The position numbers were made by a program, and so were the translations under genes. From Bacteroidia bacterium (lineage in GTDB: Bacteria > Bacteroidota > Bacteroidia > NS11-12g > UBA955), in assembly GCA_023268875.1 (NCBI GenBank), contig JALRKL010000035.1:1-39237 (forward strand): a DNA stretch of 39,237 nucleotides. The letters run 5' to 3'. A model generated the notes under the pieces. It did no database searches. It was not told the DNA's origin and was given only the letters and a program-made list of their open reading frames with translations. Below, piece by piece: positions 15,890 through 24,733 of the stretch (its first letter is position 1; every line of letters starts with the position of its first letter).

Positions 15890-17796
15890 GGATTAGACTC
15901 TTCTTGGGATTTTTAATGGGTGTATTAATTTCAAATGCATCCGCACAGCGCAATTCGAAATGTGATAAATATCGCGACAAGGCCTACCAAGAGTTCCAAA
16001 TGCAGGACTACAAAAAGGCGGCTAAAACTATAAAAAAAGCAATAAAATGCAATCCGAAGTTTGCCGACTATCATCAGTTATCAGCGGCTATTAATGAAAC
16101 TTTGGGAGATACCGCCATGGCAATAAATGCACATCAATGTGCGATTAATGCCGAGCCCAAATATCAAGCTAATTATTATTATTTCGCCTCCTATTTGTAT
16201 CGTATTGAAAAATATCAGCAATGTTTAGACGCGATAGAAGACTTTTATGAAGCCGAGTATATAGAAGGTTTCAATCCCAAAAGAGATGCCGCCAAGGGTC
16301 CAATATTGGAGAAAATTGAGCGATTGAAAGCAAGTGCAACTTTGTCTATGAAAGATTCCAAACTTATGGCAAATCTAAATATTCAAAATATGGGTCCCGA
16401 AATTAATACAGCGAACAGCGAGTATTGGCCGGGGATGGGTTTGGATGGTTCTACATTTGTTTTTACTAGGTTGGTTGATCATCAGGAGGATTTTTATTTT
16501 TCCTACCGGAGGTCTTCGGGTTGGAGTAAAGCTATTCCCGCACCGGGGCGAATAAATACTCCGGAAAATGAGGGCACAAGTTCTGTTTTTGTTGGCGCGG
16601 ACAAACAGTGGCTTTACTTTACAGTTTGTAATCAGGGTGGATTTGGAAGTTGCGACCTTTTTTACAGTGAATTAAATGGGAATAAATGGGGGCCAAGGAA
16701 CAATATGGGAGAAGTAATCAACTCCGAATTTTGGGATGCACAGCCTTCCATAAGTGCTGATGGAAATACCCTAGTATTTTCAAGTGCAAGAAGGAAAGGA
16801 AGTCAAGGCGATAAAGATTTGTGGATTGCCAAACGTATAAATGGGGTGTGGCAAGAACCCGTAAATATGGGTCCAAAAATCAATACAAAAAAAAGTGAAC
16901 AAGCACCGTTCTTGCACTACGATGGTAGAACACTTTATTTTTCAAGCGACGGTCATGATGGGTATGGAGAGCATGATTTGTTTTTAGTTCGAATGAACGA
17001 GGCTGGTGAATGGGGAGAACCTCAAAATTTAGGCAAAGGCATAAATACCCAAACGAACGACGTTGGTTTTTATGTTGACGCATTGGGTCAGAAAGCATAT
17101 TTTGCATCGCAGAGAAGTGGTGGATACGGGGGAATGGATATTTACTCTATGGATTTACCGGAACATTTAAAACCTATACCCGTTAATTATTTATTGGGAT
17201 ATATAGTTGATGAGGCTTCGCAAGAACCTTTACAGGCTAAGGTGAAACTCATAGATGTTGAATCGGAACAGGTATTGTATGAAGATTCTGTAATTGAGTT
17301 TTTGATTCCTATTGTACCCAATAAGAATTATGCATTACTCACACAAGCGAATGGTTATCTATTTGATTCTCGAAATTTCCAACCCTTACCAGGTACCCAA
17401 GATAAGCCTTTTGAAGTCGCAGTTTTGTTAAAGCAATATACCACGAACCAAATAGTTCGTTTGAATAATATCTTTTTTGATGTAGACAAGTTTAATCTCA
17501 AGGCGGAGAGTTACACGGAGTTGCAAGAAGTGTTGCGTATTTTGAATCAAAACCCTGAGATGCATATCGAGATTTCAGGTCATACTGATAATACGGGAAG
17601 CGTTGAACATAATCAGGTTTTGTCTAAAAATCGAGCTGAGGCCGTGGTGTCATATCTTGTGAATAAAGGCATCGATAAAAAGAGACTAACCTCTATTGGA
17701 TATGGCTCTTCTAAGCCCGCCGACTCCAACGAAACTGAGTCGGGCAGAGCAATGAATCGACGAATTGAGATGCGCATTGTAAAAGTGAAAAACTAA
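15880..17796 (+). CDS. PorE-like T9SS/OmpA multidomain protein (TPR, beta-propeller, CRD, OmpA_C)
   Basis: The 638-residue protein has a signal peptide (cleavage near SAQ, about residue 23), TPR repeats (about 30-120), a series of PD40/WD40-like propeller repeats (about 165-425, with repeated PSISADGNTLVFSS- and GRTLYFSSDGHDGYGEHDL-type strands), a carboxypeptidase regulatory-like domain (about 436-520) and an OmpA C-terminal domain (from residue 524, with peptidoglycan motif GHTDNTGSVEHN and NRRIEMRI). This is the architecture of PorE of Porphyromonas gingivalis, a T9SS component thought to anchor the complex to peptidoglycan. Unlike the predicted lipoprotein PorE, no lipobox cysteine is seen here. 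The gene overlaps gldD by 10 bases, supporting a role in gliding/T9SS; other OmpA/PD40 proteins share the layout, so the identity is likely but not certain. Confidence 0.85.
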   Translation: MEIRIRLFLGFLMGVLISNASAQRNSKCDKYRDKAYQEFQMQDYKKAAKTIKKAIKCNPKFADYHQLSAAINETLGDTAMAINAHQCAINAEPKYQANYYYFASYLYRIEKYQQCLDAIEDFYEAEYIEGFNPKRDAAKGPILEKIERLKASATLSMKDSKLMANLNIQNMGPEINTANSEYWPGMGLDGSTFVFTRLVDHQEDFYFSYRRSSGWSKAIPAPGRINTPENEGTSSVFVGADKQWLYFTVCNQGGFGSCDLFYSELNGNKWGPRNNMGEVINSEFWDAQPSISADGNTLVFSSARRKGSQGDKDLWIAKRINGVWQEPVNMGPKINTKKSEQAPFLHYDGRTLYFSSDGHDGYGEHDLFLVRMNEAGEWGEPQNLGKGINTQTNDVGFYVDALGQKAYFASQRSGGYGGMDIYSMDLPEHLKPIPVNYLLGYIVDEASQEPLQAKVKLIDVESEQVLYEDSVIEFLIPIVPNKNYALLTQANGYLFDSRNFQPLPGTQDKPFEVAVLLKQYTTNQIVRLNNIFFDVDKFNLKAESYTELQEVLRILNQNPEMHIEISGHTDNTGSVEHNQVLSKNRAEAVVSYLVNKGIDKKRLTSIGYGSSKPADSNETESGRAMNRRIEMRIVKVKN

Positions 17797-17801
17797 TTAA
17801 T

Positions 17802-18524
17802 ATGGAAAAGTTAACCGAAGCCGAAAAAACCCGAATTGAGAAAGCCTTTTCAAATAAAAATTGGCCTGAAATCGCCAGTTCTAATAGTTGGAGTATTTTT
17901 AAAATAATGGCTGAATTTGTTGAAGGATTTGAGAAATTAGCAAAGATTGGCCCCTGTGTTTCGGTTTTTGGATCGGCTCGAACCAATCCAGAACATCCAC
18001 ATTATAAGTTGGCAGTAGAAATTTCACAAAAACTATCCGCGGCAGGTTGGGGTATAATAACCGGTGGAGGACCTGGCATTATGGAGGCCGGTAATAAAGG
18101 CGCAAAAGCGGGAGGGAGCGCAAGTGTAGGTTTAAATATTAATCTTCCTTTTGAAACAAATAATAATCCCTATCAAGACGATGATAAACGTTTGAACTTT
18201 GATTACTTTTTTGTTCGCAAAATGATGTTTTTAAAGTATTCTCAAGGTATCATTGTTATGCCCGGCGGATTCGGCACCCTCGATGAACTGTTCGAGGCCT
18301 TGACGCTGGTGCAAACCGACAAACGTGCGAAATTCCCTATTGTTTTGGTAGATCGCGCATTCTGGGAGCCCTTGATGAAATGGATACAAAATACCCTTAT
18401 AGAAAATCAAGCCTATGTAAGTGCCAAAGACACCCAGTTGTTTCAGCTGGTGGATACGGCCACGGAAGCCGTTGATGTAATATTCTCTTTTTATGAGAAA
18501 TATTCAATGAAACCCAATTTTTAG
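17802..18524 (+). CDS. LOG-family Rossmann protein (TIGR00730, cytokinin riboside 5'-monophosphate phosphoribohydrolase-like)
   Basis: A 240-residue cytoplasmic protein with the lysine-decarboxylase-like/LOG fold. It shows the two family signatures: GGGPGIMEAGNKGA (about residues 86-99) and PGGFGTLDELFEALTLVQT (about 152-170), which form the nucleotide-binding/phosphoribohydrolase site. LOG proteins release a base from a nucleoside monophosphate (in plants activating cytokinins, in bacteria often AMP or related nucleotides); the physiological substrate here is unknown. It follows the PorE-like gene by 5 bases and is probably the last gene of that operon; it is convergent with the phospholipase C-like gene. 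Confidence 0.88.
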   Translation: MEKLTEAEKTRIEKAFSNKNWPEIASSNSWSIFKIMAEFVEGFEKLAKIGPCVSVFGSARTNPEHPHYKLAVEISQKLSAAGWGIITGGGPGIMEAGNKGAKAGGSASVGLNINLPFETNNNPYQDDDKRLNFDYFFVRKMMFLKYSQGIIVMPGGFGTLDELFEALTLVQTDKRAKFPIVLVDRAFWEPLMKWIQNTLIENQAYVSAKDTQLFQLVDTATEAVDVIFSFYEKYSMKPNF

Positions 18525-18549
18525 GGTGATTTATTTAAGCGAAGTCAAA

Positions 18550-19524
18550 TTATTGATGGTCGCAATCGAGCTCGATACGATTCGAATTATTTTCAACTGT
18601 GGAAGGCTCTTCTGAGTTTTTTAGGCCTTGCGATTCCTCTAATTCGGGCTCACCCGCCAAGATCCATGCCGTATAAATTAGCTGTGCGAATAATTGAGCG
18701 GAGGCTATAAATCGGTTTTCAACCATTCCATTTAGCTTTTGATGATACAATTTCACATATTCGGAACTGTATGTTTTTTTCACCCCGTTATTCGTTTGTT
18801 GAAATTCATACCAGTTAGATTCGGGTATGGCAAGGCGAACCTGCAGTTCTAATGATAATACGGTGTTTACGTGTGAATGTGATTTCTCGATGCAATTCCA
18901 AACGGTGGAAATCCAATTTTTTTGGTACTCAAATTTAGGCACGGGTATGAGTATCGTGTCCATAAATAAATCTGGAATCAAGGTTTCCCAAAGAGAATGT
19001 ATTCCATGTTGACCGCTTAGTTGACCGTTGTAATTCTGAGTCGTGTGTAAAGGTACATGTGCATCGGCAACGTAGTGACCGAGATCGGCGGAAATCTTTA
19101 AAATTTTATCGACATTGTTCTCTGAAAAGGCATTTTTTAGAAAATAGACGTTGCGAACGATATTCCAGGGTAAGTTACCTTCTTTTATAAGGTGTAAAGG
19201 GCCGTATTTGTTTTCGGCTTGATAATAATTAAAGGGCAATGAATCCATATTTCCTCCAAAATGCTCCAAATCGATATAATGCCGCCCGGCTTCGAGCGAA
19301 TCGATGTATCGACGCATATCAGGATCTGTAGCGTGTTGCATCATGAACGAAATATGTGACTTATAAAAACCGAAAAGCGGCGCAGGTAAAATCAAGCATG
19401 CCTGTTGGTTTATCCGTCGATGAGGCTCAAAGCCCCATGCAAAAAGTTTATGAGCGTTTAAAATTAAGAACAACGCTAAGATTAAAGGTTTCATTGCATT
19501 TGTGGAGAATGATAGCGCGTTCAT
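18550..19524 (-). CDS. Zinc-dependent phospholipase C / S1-P1 nuclease-fold secreted protein
   Basis: A secreted helical zinc protein of 324 residues. A signal peptide ends at LFA, and the mature protein begins with Trp30 and His35 (WGFEPH), the spacing of Trp1 and His6 zinc ligands in the S1/P1 nuclease and PLC superfamily. Further ligand candidates are LGHYVADAHVPLH (about residues 147-159) and HSLWE. Whether it hydrolyses phospholipids or nucleic acids cannot be decided. An internal ATG at 19494 (MKPLILALF...) would give a more normal signal peptide than the ATG at 19524 and may be the true start. It lies 23 bases after pdxJ and ends the leftward operon. Confidence 0.75.
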   Translation of the reverse strand: MNALSFSTNAMKPLILALFLILNAHKLFAWGFEPHRRINQQACLILPAPLFGFYKSHISFMMQHATDPDMRRYIDSLEAGRHYIDLEHFGGNMDSLPFNYYQAENKYGPLHLIKEGNLPWNIVRNVYFLKNAFSENNVDKILKISADLGHYVADAHVPLHTTQNYNGQLSGQHGIHSLWETLIPDLFMDTILIPVPKFEYQKNWISTVWNCIEKSHSHVNTVLSLELQVRLAIPESNWYEFQQTNNGVKKTYSSEYVKLYHQKLNGMVENRFIASAQLFAQLIYTAWILAGEPELEESQGLKNSEEPSTVENNSNRIELDCDHQ

Positions 19525-19547
19525 TTCTGTAATTCTAATTCGGATTG

Positions 19548-20282
19548 CTATCTCGGCATGGTATCTAATGCGGAGAGGTACATTTGAATCGTATTCTGAA
19601 GCCCCAAATAAAGTGCATCACATACCAATGCATGACCAATAGAGACTTCGAGCAAATTAGGTATCTGCTTGGTCAAGTAATTCAGATTTTCGAGACTTAA
19701 ATCATGGCCAGCATTAACGCCTAATTCGTATTCCTGCGCGGCTTGTGCAGTACTAATAAATGGAGCAATAGCAATCTCTTTATTCGAAGGAAACCCTTCT
19801 GCGTAAGGCTCTGTATATAACTCAATTCGATCAGCGCCTGTTTTCTTGGCAGAAGGAATCAATAAGGGGTCTGCCGCCAGGAATATACTAACGCGGCCTG
19901 TGCTTTTGCGCAAATCCGTAATTACCGTTTTTAGAAAGTCGCCATATTTCTGGGTATCCCATCCCGCATTTGAGGTTAGGGCTTCCGGTGGGTCTGGAAC
20001 AAGCGTTACTTGTTCAGGTTTTATCTCGTGAATCAATTGGATAAAATCTGGTGAGGGGTATCCTTCGATATTAAACTCCGTTTTGATTATGTGTTTTAAA
20101 TCGAGAACATCTCGACGACGTATGTGACGTTCATCAGGTCTTGGATGAACAGTTATGCCCTCAGCACCAAATGCTTCACAATCACGAGCTATTTTGAGTA
20201 TATCTGGATTGTTACCCCCACGGGCATTCCTTATGGTGGCAAACTTATTTATATTAACACTTAATTTGGTATGTCGACTCAT
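19548..20282 (-). CDS. pdxJ: Pyridoxine 5'-phosphate synthase
   Basis: PdxJ condenses 1-deoxy-D-xylulose 5-phosphate with 3-amino-1-hydroxyacetone 1-phosphate to pyridoxine 5'-phosphate in the DXP-dependent vitamin B6 pathway. TIM-barrel sequence marks are LSVNINKFATIRNARGGNNP at the N-terminus, GITVHPRPDERHIRRRDV (with the basic substrate-binding residues), VTLVPDPPEALTSNAGWD, and the C-terminal GVNAGHDLSLENL and EVSIGHALVCDAL strands. The length of 244 residues is normal. Its start overlaps the preceding HhH gene by 4 bases. Confidence 0.96.
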   Translation of the reverse strand: MSRHTKLSVNINKFATIRNARGGNNPDILKIARDCEAFGAEGITVHPRPDERHIRRRDVLDLKHIIKTEFNIEGYPSPDFIQLIHEIKPEQVTLVPDPPEALTSNAGWDTQKYGDFLKTVITDLRKSTGRVSIFLAADPLLIPSAKKTGADRIELYTEPYAEGFPSNKEIAIAPFISTAQAAQEYELGVNAGHDLSLENLNYLTKQIPNLLEVSIGHALVCDALYLGLQNTIQMYLSALDTMPR

Positions 20283-22093
20283 AGTATCTCTAATTGAACA
20301 AAAATACGAGGCTTTTGGCTTTGCGTGTAGGTGAAACTTTTTTTTGATAGATAATCAACAGAAAATAATAATCGTAAATTTCGATTAATTCGCTGTCTTA
20401 TTACAATTCCACTTGCACTTCCAGCACCATTGAAAACGCCTAACTTCCAAGGGAATTGAGCGGAAGGCAAGGTTACATACAAGGGTGAAGTAGATTGGAA
20501 AGTGGCGCTGTAAATTTGGAATTGGAAACCCTCAATTTTACCCCCTAATTGAGCCAATAATACGGTGCTTGGGTTCGACATTTCACCTTCATTTTGCAAT
20601 ACATATACCATTCGTAGCTTCCATTTTGGATGGAAATGCATTTTCGCTTGTACCATTAGTTGAGCGTTGATTTTCTGGAATTGAGAGTAGGGGCTTTTCC
20701 AACGAATTTGCAAAAGGTCTTTCTTGTAAATTCGTCCGGTATATTGCAAGATCCATGCAGAATGATCACTTGTTGAACGCGGATACATGATTCTGGTACG
20801 TTGGTTTTCAATTTGCGATCTTAATTGTAGTTTGTGGTAAGGATTTGGATTGAAATCGATTCCAAATTCTTTAATTTCTTTGCCACCGTCACTTTGAGAA
20901 TAGGGCGATCTTTCAGGTGCAAAAAAGTTTTCTGGCATATACTGGGTTCTTAGCGATAGGTCGATTTTGGGATTTACGTTCCATGCCCCTGCTAGATAGT
21001 AACTCCATGTACCCAATTGGGTTACTGCCGTATTAAAAAGTACTCTTCCACCGAGAATGTGTTTAAATGTATGTTGATATTCGGTTATATGCTCATGCTT
21101 CAAAGGCTGATTTTGAAAAATGCGGGGAATCTTATATGTATATCGGGTATGAGATAAATTAAGGGAATGATTGGTAAAATGGCGTTGCCAAGCTAATAAA
21201 ACATGATGAAACTGATTGTTATTTCGACGTGATTTTTCTAATTCGGTTATGTGTAAACCACCATAAACGCGGGTATCAAAACCGGCGTGCTTTTCGTTAA
21301 TACGCGAATCGAAAAAACGAGTGCCCAAGGAAGCGAATATCTCATTTTTTGCCAGTTTCCAATGGCCTCCTAAGCCCCAAATTCCTAAATCTTCATTCTG
21401 AGATAATGCCGCATTCAATGATTGGGAATTGCGCACCCAAGAACCCATGTCGAAACTTCTCCCAACGGCATAAGGAGCAGAAAAAACCAAACCTTGGTTC
21501 CAATTCCATGCAAAACGGCCCAAAACAAGATGTTTTAATTTCTTCATCGATTTGAATTCCCATGCGACTGATTGATAATCGCCGTGCGCTTCTCCAGCAT
21601 CTGTTTGTATAATATATCCCAACCGTGACCAATTTCCCCATGTAGCTTGAACCTTACTATGATAGTTGGGCCCATTTCTCTCTTCAATAGATGGAGAAAA
21701 ACTTGTGGTCCACTTTATTTCTGGAATTTTGGGTTCCCCTTTATGCGTTTGGAGGTATTGCAATCGTGCATCCGGTGAAAAAAGGGACCAATTATTACGA
21801 TGTTTTCGAATAAATTCCAGAGATATTAGACACTGTTGTAATTCCGTTTCATGCGACCACTCACCCCATTGTTGTCGGTGCTCAATAATGCAATGCGCCT
21901 GATCTGCGTTAAAGCCAATCTGTTTCAGTTCGATAAAATTGGCATGATTCAAATTAATCGTTTTTGACCATTCTAGGCTTTCCCATGCAGCACTCGTTCT
22001 TTCATGCCAATCGGTTATAAATTCCTCAATTTGTGCGTTTATCGACTGTCCCCAAAACCCCGCGATAAGCAACCCCACTATTTTGTCTTTCAT
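20279..22093 (-). CDS. HhH-domain protein with long beta-strand-rich region, probable outer-membrane protein
   Basis: A 604-residue protein with a signal peptide (MKDKIVGLLIAGFWGQSINAQ) and a ComEA-like helix-hairpin-helix (about residues 44-95, TINLNHANFIELKQIGFNADQAHCIIEHRQQWGEWSHETELQQC). The remainder (about 125-604) is rich in aromatic, alternating hydrophobic strands and ends in FVQLEIL, which looks like an outer-membrane barrel, though no family is recognised. Proteins combining a small HhH and a barrel-like body are seen in Bacteroidota as conserved hypotheticals; the HhH in an exported protein could bind DNA, but it may also be purely structural. The gene overlaps pdxJ by 4 bases and its upstream neighbour by 68 bases. 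Confidence 0.7.
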   Translation of the reverse strand: MKDKIVGLLIAGFWGQSINAQIEEFITDWHERTSAAWESLEWSKTINLNHANFIELKQIGFNADQAHCIIEHRQQWGEWSHETELQQCLISLEFIRKHRNNWSLFSPDARLQYLQTHKGEPKIPEIKWTTSFSPSIEERNGPNYHSKVQATWGNWSRLGYIIQTDAGEAHGDYQSVAWEFKSMKKLKHLVLGRFAWNWNQGLVFSAPYAVGRSFDMGSWVRNSQSLNAALSQNEDLGIWGLGGHWKLAKNEIFASLGTRFFDSRINEKHAGFDTRVYGGLHITELEKSRRNNNQFHHVLLAWQRHFTNHSLNLSHTRYTYKIPRIFQNQPLKHEHITEYQHTFKHILGGRVLFNTAVTQLGTWSYYLAGAWNVNPKIDLSLRTQYMPENFFAPERSPYSQSDGGKEIKEFGIDFNPNPYHKLQLRSQIENQRTRIMYPRSTSDHSAWILQYTGRIYKKDLLQIRWKSPYSQFQKINAQLMVQAKMHFHPKWKLRMVYVLQNEGEMSNPSTVLLAQLGGKIEGFQFQIYSATFQSTSPLYVTLPSAQFPWKLGVFNGAGSASGIVIRQRINRNLRLLFSVDYLSKKSFTYTQSQKPRIFVQLEIL

Positions 22094-22817
22094 AATGCAC
22101 TTGAAAAAATGTTTTAAATCTATTTAACGACCACCACCACTCGGTGCCTACTTGTATACTGATGTTATTAACCCGGTGCAGGAGCGAGGCTCCGAAACGA
22201 TTAGGCCCGCTTCCTAATTTTAGCAATAAATGGGTGTTTGTATGAACGGGAACCTGTGTGTATGCGTATGCGTAGTAAGGCTGGCCTTCTTTAATTAAAA
22301 ATAAACCTAAGATAGAATTATAATACTGATAAGATGCCCCTAACGCGAATTCAGTTTGATTTACTACATGAGTATAGCTTCCAACCAGGCGAATGTCCTT
22401 TTTTATGATATTTGCATGCAAGCCGGCATTTAGTGAACGGTTTTTTAAGGGGTCTTGTAAAAAACCTAAGTGGGTACCTAGGGCAATATTCTTATTGATT
22501 TGGATGAAATGTGAGGTGCTCACTGAAACATTATACCAATCGGGGCTTCCCGCAATTTGGCCCAAAATGCGATGTTGACTTCTAGATTCGTTGAAAGATG
22601 CCCAACAGTTAGTACTAACTAAATCGGTACCGTTTACTGTTTTTTCAGAATAGATTCCGAACTGCTGTAGTTTCCCTTCAAAGGGAAAGAAGATTCCGGA
22701 ATAAAAGGGTTGGGTTAAAAGCGTGTAGTTTTGATGGGAAGGGTAGGGAGAGGAATTTGCGATTTGTGCAAAAGAAATTGACGAAATCGTTCCTGCTAAC
22801 CATACCCACTGTTTCAT
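22026..22817 (-). CDS. Exported beta-strand-rich protein of unknown function
   Basis: A 263-residue protein with an N-terminal signal peptide (cleavage near FAQ, residue 18). The body has alternating strand-turn patterns with many Tyr, Phe and Trp (for example NIALGTHLGFLQDP, YNSILGLFLIKEGQPYYAYAY), like an outer-membrane barrel of about 12 strands. No family is recognised. The last 23 residues overlap the start of the HhH gene in another frame; the barrel-like pattern seems to end at FFQVHYE, just before the overlap, so the tail may be a run-on. It overlaps the MerR gene by 4 bases (ATGA) and is very likely co-translated with it. Confidence 0.65.
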   Translation of the reverse strand: MKQWVWLAGTISSISFAQIANSSPYPSHQNYTLLTQPFYSGIFFPFEGKLQQFGIYSEKTVNGTDLVSTNCWASFNESRSQHRILGQIAGSPDWYNVSVSTSHFIQINKNIALGTHLGFLQDPLKNRSLNAGLHANIIKKDIRLVGSYTHVVNQTEFALGASYQYYNSILGLFLIKEGQPYYAYAYTQVPVHTNTHLLLKLGSGPNRFGASLLHRVNNISIQVGTEWWWSLNRFKTFFQVHYERQNSGVAYRGVLGTVDKRTN

Positions 22818-23140
22818 TCTAGCTGCTCTTTAAGTTGAATTAGTTTTTCTTTAAAGTGTCGCAATTCTTGAATGAGTTTCAGCTTTTCATCCGGTTTATC
22901 TGGGTTTCGGCTGATTTTCTTGCTGGCATTCGCCAATCGCATTCCTTTGTTATGAGTAAGATAATAAATCTCTTTTAGGATTTCGATATCCCTCAATTGG
23001 TAGATTCGATCGCCCTTTTTATTTTTCATCGGTTGAATTTGTGGGAAATTCTTCTCCCAAAACCTCAAAGTAGAAGCATTAACACCGAGCATTTCGGCTA
23101 CTTCTCCAATTTTGAAATATTTCTTCGATGATGTTTCCAT
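22814..23140 (-). CDS. MerR-family transcriptional regulator
   Basis: A 108-residue DNA-binding protein. The MerR-type winged helix-turn-helix is seen at about residues 8-75: FKIGEVAEMLGVNASTLRFWEKNFPQIQPMKNKKGDRIYQLRDIEILKEIYYL in outline, with the recognition segment and the R-Y/D-I wing. A short C-terminal coiled-coil helix (about 85-108) would dimerise it; there is no effector domain or cysteine-rich metal site, as is common for the small Bacteroidota MerR proteins. It begins 2 bases after the M23 peptidase stop and overlaps the next gene by 4 bases. Confidence 0.9.
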   Translation of the reverse strand: METSSKKYFKIGEVAEMLGVNASTLRFWEKNFPQIQPMKNKKGDRIYQLRDIEILKEIYYLTHNKGMRLANASKKISRNPDKPDEKLKLIQELRHFKEKLIQLKEQLE

Positions 23141-23142
23141 AA

Positions 23143-24099
23143 TTAGTCGAATCGATTGGTTTCTCTTTGTGATAACTCGAGCATCTTTTGATAATCCTCA
23201 TCGCTCAGGTCGTTTCGATAGAAAAATGCAGGATTCAAAGGATTGTTATTTCGCCTTACTTCGTAATGCAAATGAGGGCCCGTTGATCTACCGGTGCTTC
23301 CTACATAGCCTATTAATTGGCCTCGTTTCACTTTTGCCCCATTGGAAACGGCAAATCTGGAAAGGTGGGCATAAACGGTGGTGTATCCATGGCCATGGTT
23401 TACTATGAGATGGTTGCCATATCCCCACGCATCTGACTGCCGTTTTACTACACGTCCATCGCCCGTTGCATATACCTCGGTACCTGTTTCAGCGGTAAAG
23501 TCCATCCCTCCGTGAAACGTGAAGGTATGATAAAACGGATCTAGACGGTAACCAAAACCGCTAGCCATCCTTTTTAAATCTTTGTTAGCCACAGGCATAA
23601 TTGCCGGAATAGAATTCACCAGGTCGGATCTTTGGGAGATTAATTTGGATAGTTGTTGGTAGCTTTTCTCTTGAGCTTCGCTTAATGCTTTTAGTTCGGA
23701 AACGCGTTTTTTTAATTTTAATAACGCTTCTCCATGGGAGAGTTTTAACAATTCCTTATAGTCGTTTTCATTTACTTCTTTAATCTTGGGTGGTGCGACC
23801 CCATAAATGGCCCGGTAGATATTCTCGTCTTTGTCTCTTAAATCGTACAAGGAGGCATCTAATTCTCTTAATTCTCTTTGTAACTGCTTTATTTCGAATT
23901 CGGCTGCCTTTGTTTTTTTATCCAGAACATCGTCGTAAGAATCGGTGATATACCGGCTGATAATAACACTAAGTATTACCACGCTTACAATGATTAATGA
24001 ACTTATACCCAAAAAACGCCACAACACATAGCCTCTATTTTCAGAGACCTTTTCGAAACTCAAACTCTTTTGGTTGTAGAAATATTTGGTTCTTGGCAT
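23143..24099 (-). CDS. M23 family metallopeptidase (LytM-type murein endopeptidase)
   Basis: A 318-residue inner-membrane-anchored periplasmic peptidase that likely cleaves peptidoglycan cross-bridges. It has a transmembrane segment (about residues 28-49), a coiled coil (about 60-170), and the peptidase M23 domain (about 190-300) with zinc ligands His and Asp in HGGMDF and His in the HLHYEV motif; the NHGHGYTTVYAHL catalytic-site strand is also present, so the enzyme looks active. It is upstream of the MerR gene by 2 bases, and 46 bases after gamma-carbonic anhydrase. The coiled coil plus M23 layout recalls EnvC/NlpD-like or septation-related regulators in the wider family; its specific partner is unknown. 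Confidence 0.9.
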   Translation of the reverse strand: MPRTKYFYNQKSLSFEKVSENRGYVLWRFLGISSLIIVSVVILSVIISRYITDSYDDVLDKKTKAAEFEIKQLQRELRELDASLYDLRDKDENIYRAIYGVAPPKIKEVNENDYKELLKLSHGEALLKLKKRVSELKALSEAQEKSYQQLSKLISQRSDLVNSIPAIMPVANKDLKRMASGFGYRLDPFYHTFTFHGGMDFTAETGTEVYATGDGRVVKRQSDAWGYGNHLIVNHGHGYTTVYAHLSRFAVSNGAKVKRGQLIGYVGSTGRSTGPHLHYEVRRNNNPLNPAFFYRNDLSDEDYQKMLELSQRETNRFD

Positions 24100-24145
24100 T
24101 CGACGGGCTTACAATAATAAGCATTACCGCATTAAAACGCTGAAA

Positions 24146-24685
24146 TTATCCGTTTATTTCACGATAGAATTGGATGTACGACTTCGCGCGTTTTACGTAT
24201 TCGTTTACGTTATTTTGAATGGTTTCTTCCACCTCGTATCCTAAAGATTTTACAATTTTCGCAGGCAACCCAAGTACTAAAGAATATGGGGGGATTATGG
24301 TTCCAGAAGGCACTAAGGCGTTGGCCCCAATAATGGAGTATGCTCCAATATGGGCATTGTTTAGTACGGTGGCATGCATCCCAACCAAAACATGGTGATC
24401 TAGATGGGCTCCGTGAACGATGGCGGAATGTCCTACAATACAATCGTTACCGATGTGGCAGGGTTCGCCTGGATCGGCGTGAATTACGGCATTGTCCTGG
24501 ATATTCGTTCGGGTTCCAATACGAATTTCATCGGTATCACCGCGGAGTACAGCCCCGAACCATATACTGCTTTCACTTTCTAATATTACATTTCCTACAG
24601 CGGTAGCATTGGGAGCTAGAAACACATTTTCACCTATTTCAATAGGTTTTTTAAGAATTGATAGAAGTTGATTTTCGGTATCCAT
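24146..24685 (-). CDS. Gamma-class carbonic anhydrase family protein
   Basis: A left-handed beta-helix (hexapeptide-repeat) protein. I chose ATG at 24685 (179 residues) over the upstream GTG at 24703, since the family begins at about this point and the GTG lies in the divergent promoter region. Candidate zinc histidines are in VIHADPGEPC, CIVGHSAIVHGAHL and LVGMHATVLNNAHIG, as in the Cam/YrdA-type gamma-carbonic anhydrases. The family catalyses CO2 hydration in some members, but for many YrdA-like proteins activity is unproven. It is divergent from hutI with a 48-bp gap and is the first gene of the leftward run that continues with the M23 peptidase. Confidence 0.9.
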   Translation of the reverse strand: MDTENQLLSILKKPIEIGENVFLAPNATAVGNVILESESSIWFGAVLRGDTDEIRIGTRTNIQDNAVIHADPGEPCHIGNDCIVGHSAIVHGAHLDHHVLVGMHATVLNNAHIGAYSIIGANALVPSGTIIPPYSLVLGLPAKIVKSLGYEVEETIQNNVNEYVKRAKSYIQFYREING

Positions 24686-24733
24686 TACATCAAATTTAAG
24701 CACTTCCGTTTACGGCTTTTGTATATTCGCGTA

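Noticed and set aside
24668-24733. Upstream in-frame start for hutI.
   Set aside because: The extra 22 residues are basic and not part of the family, and the region would overlap the divergent gamma-carbonic anhydrase promoter and 5' end.
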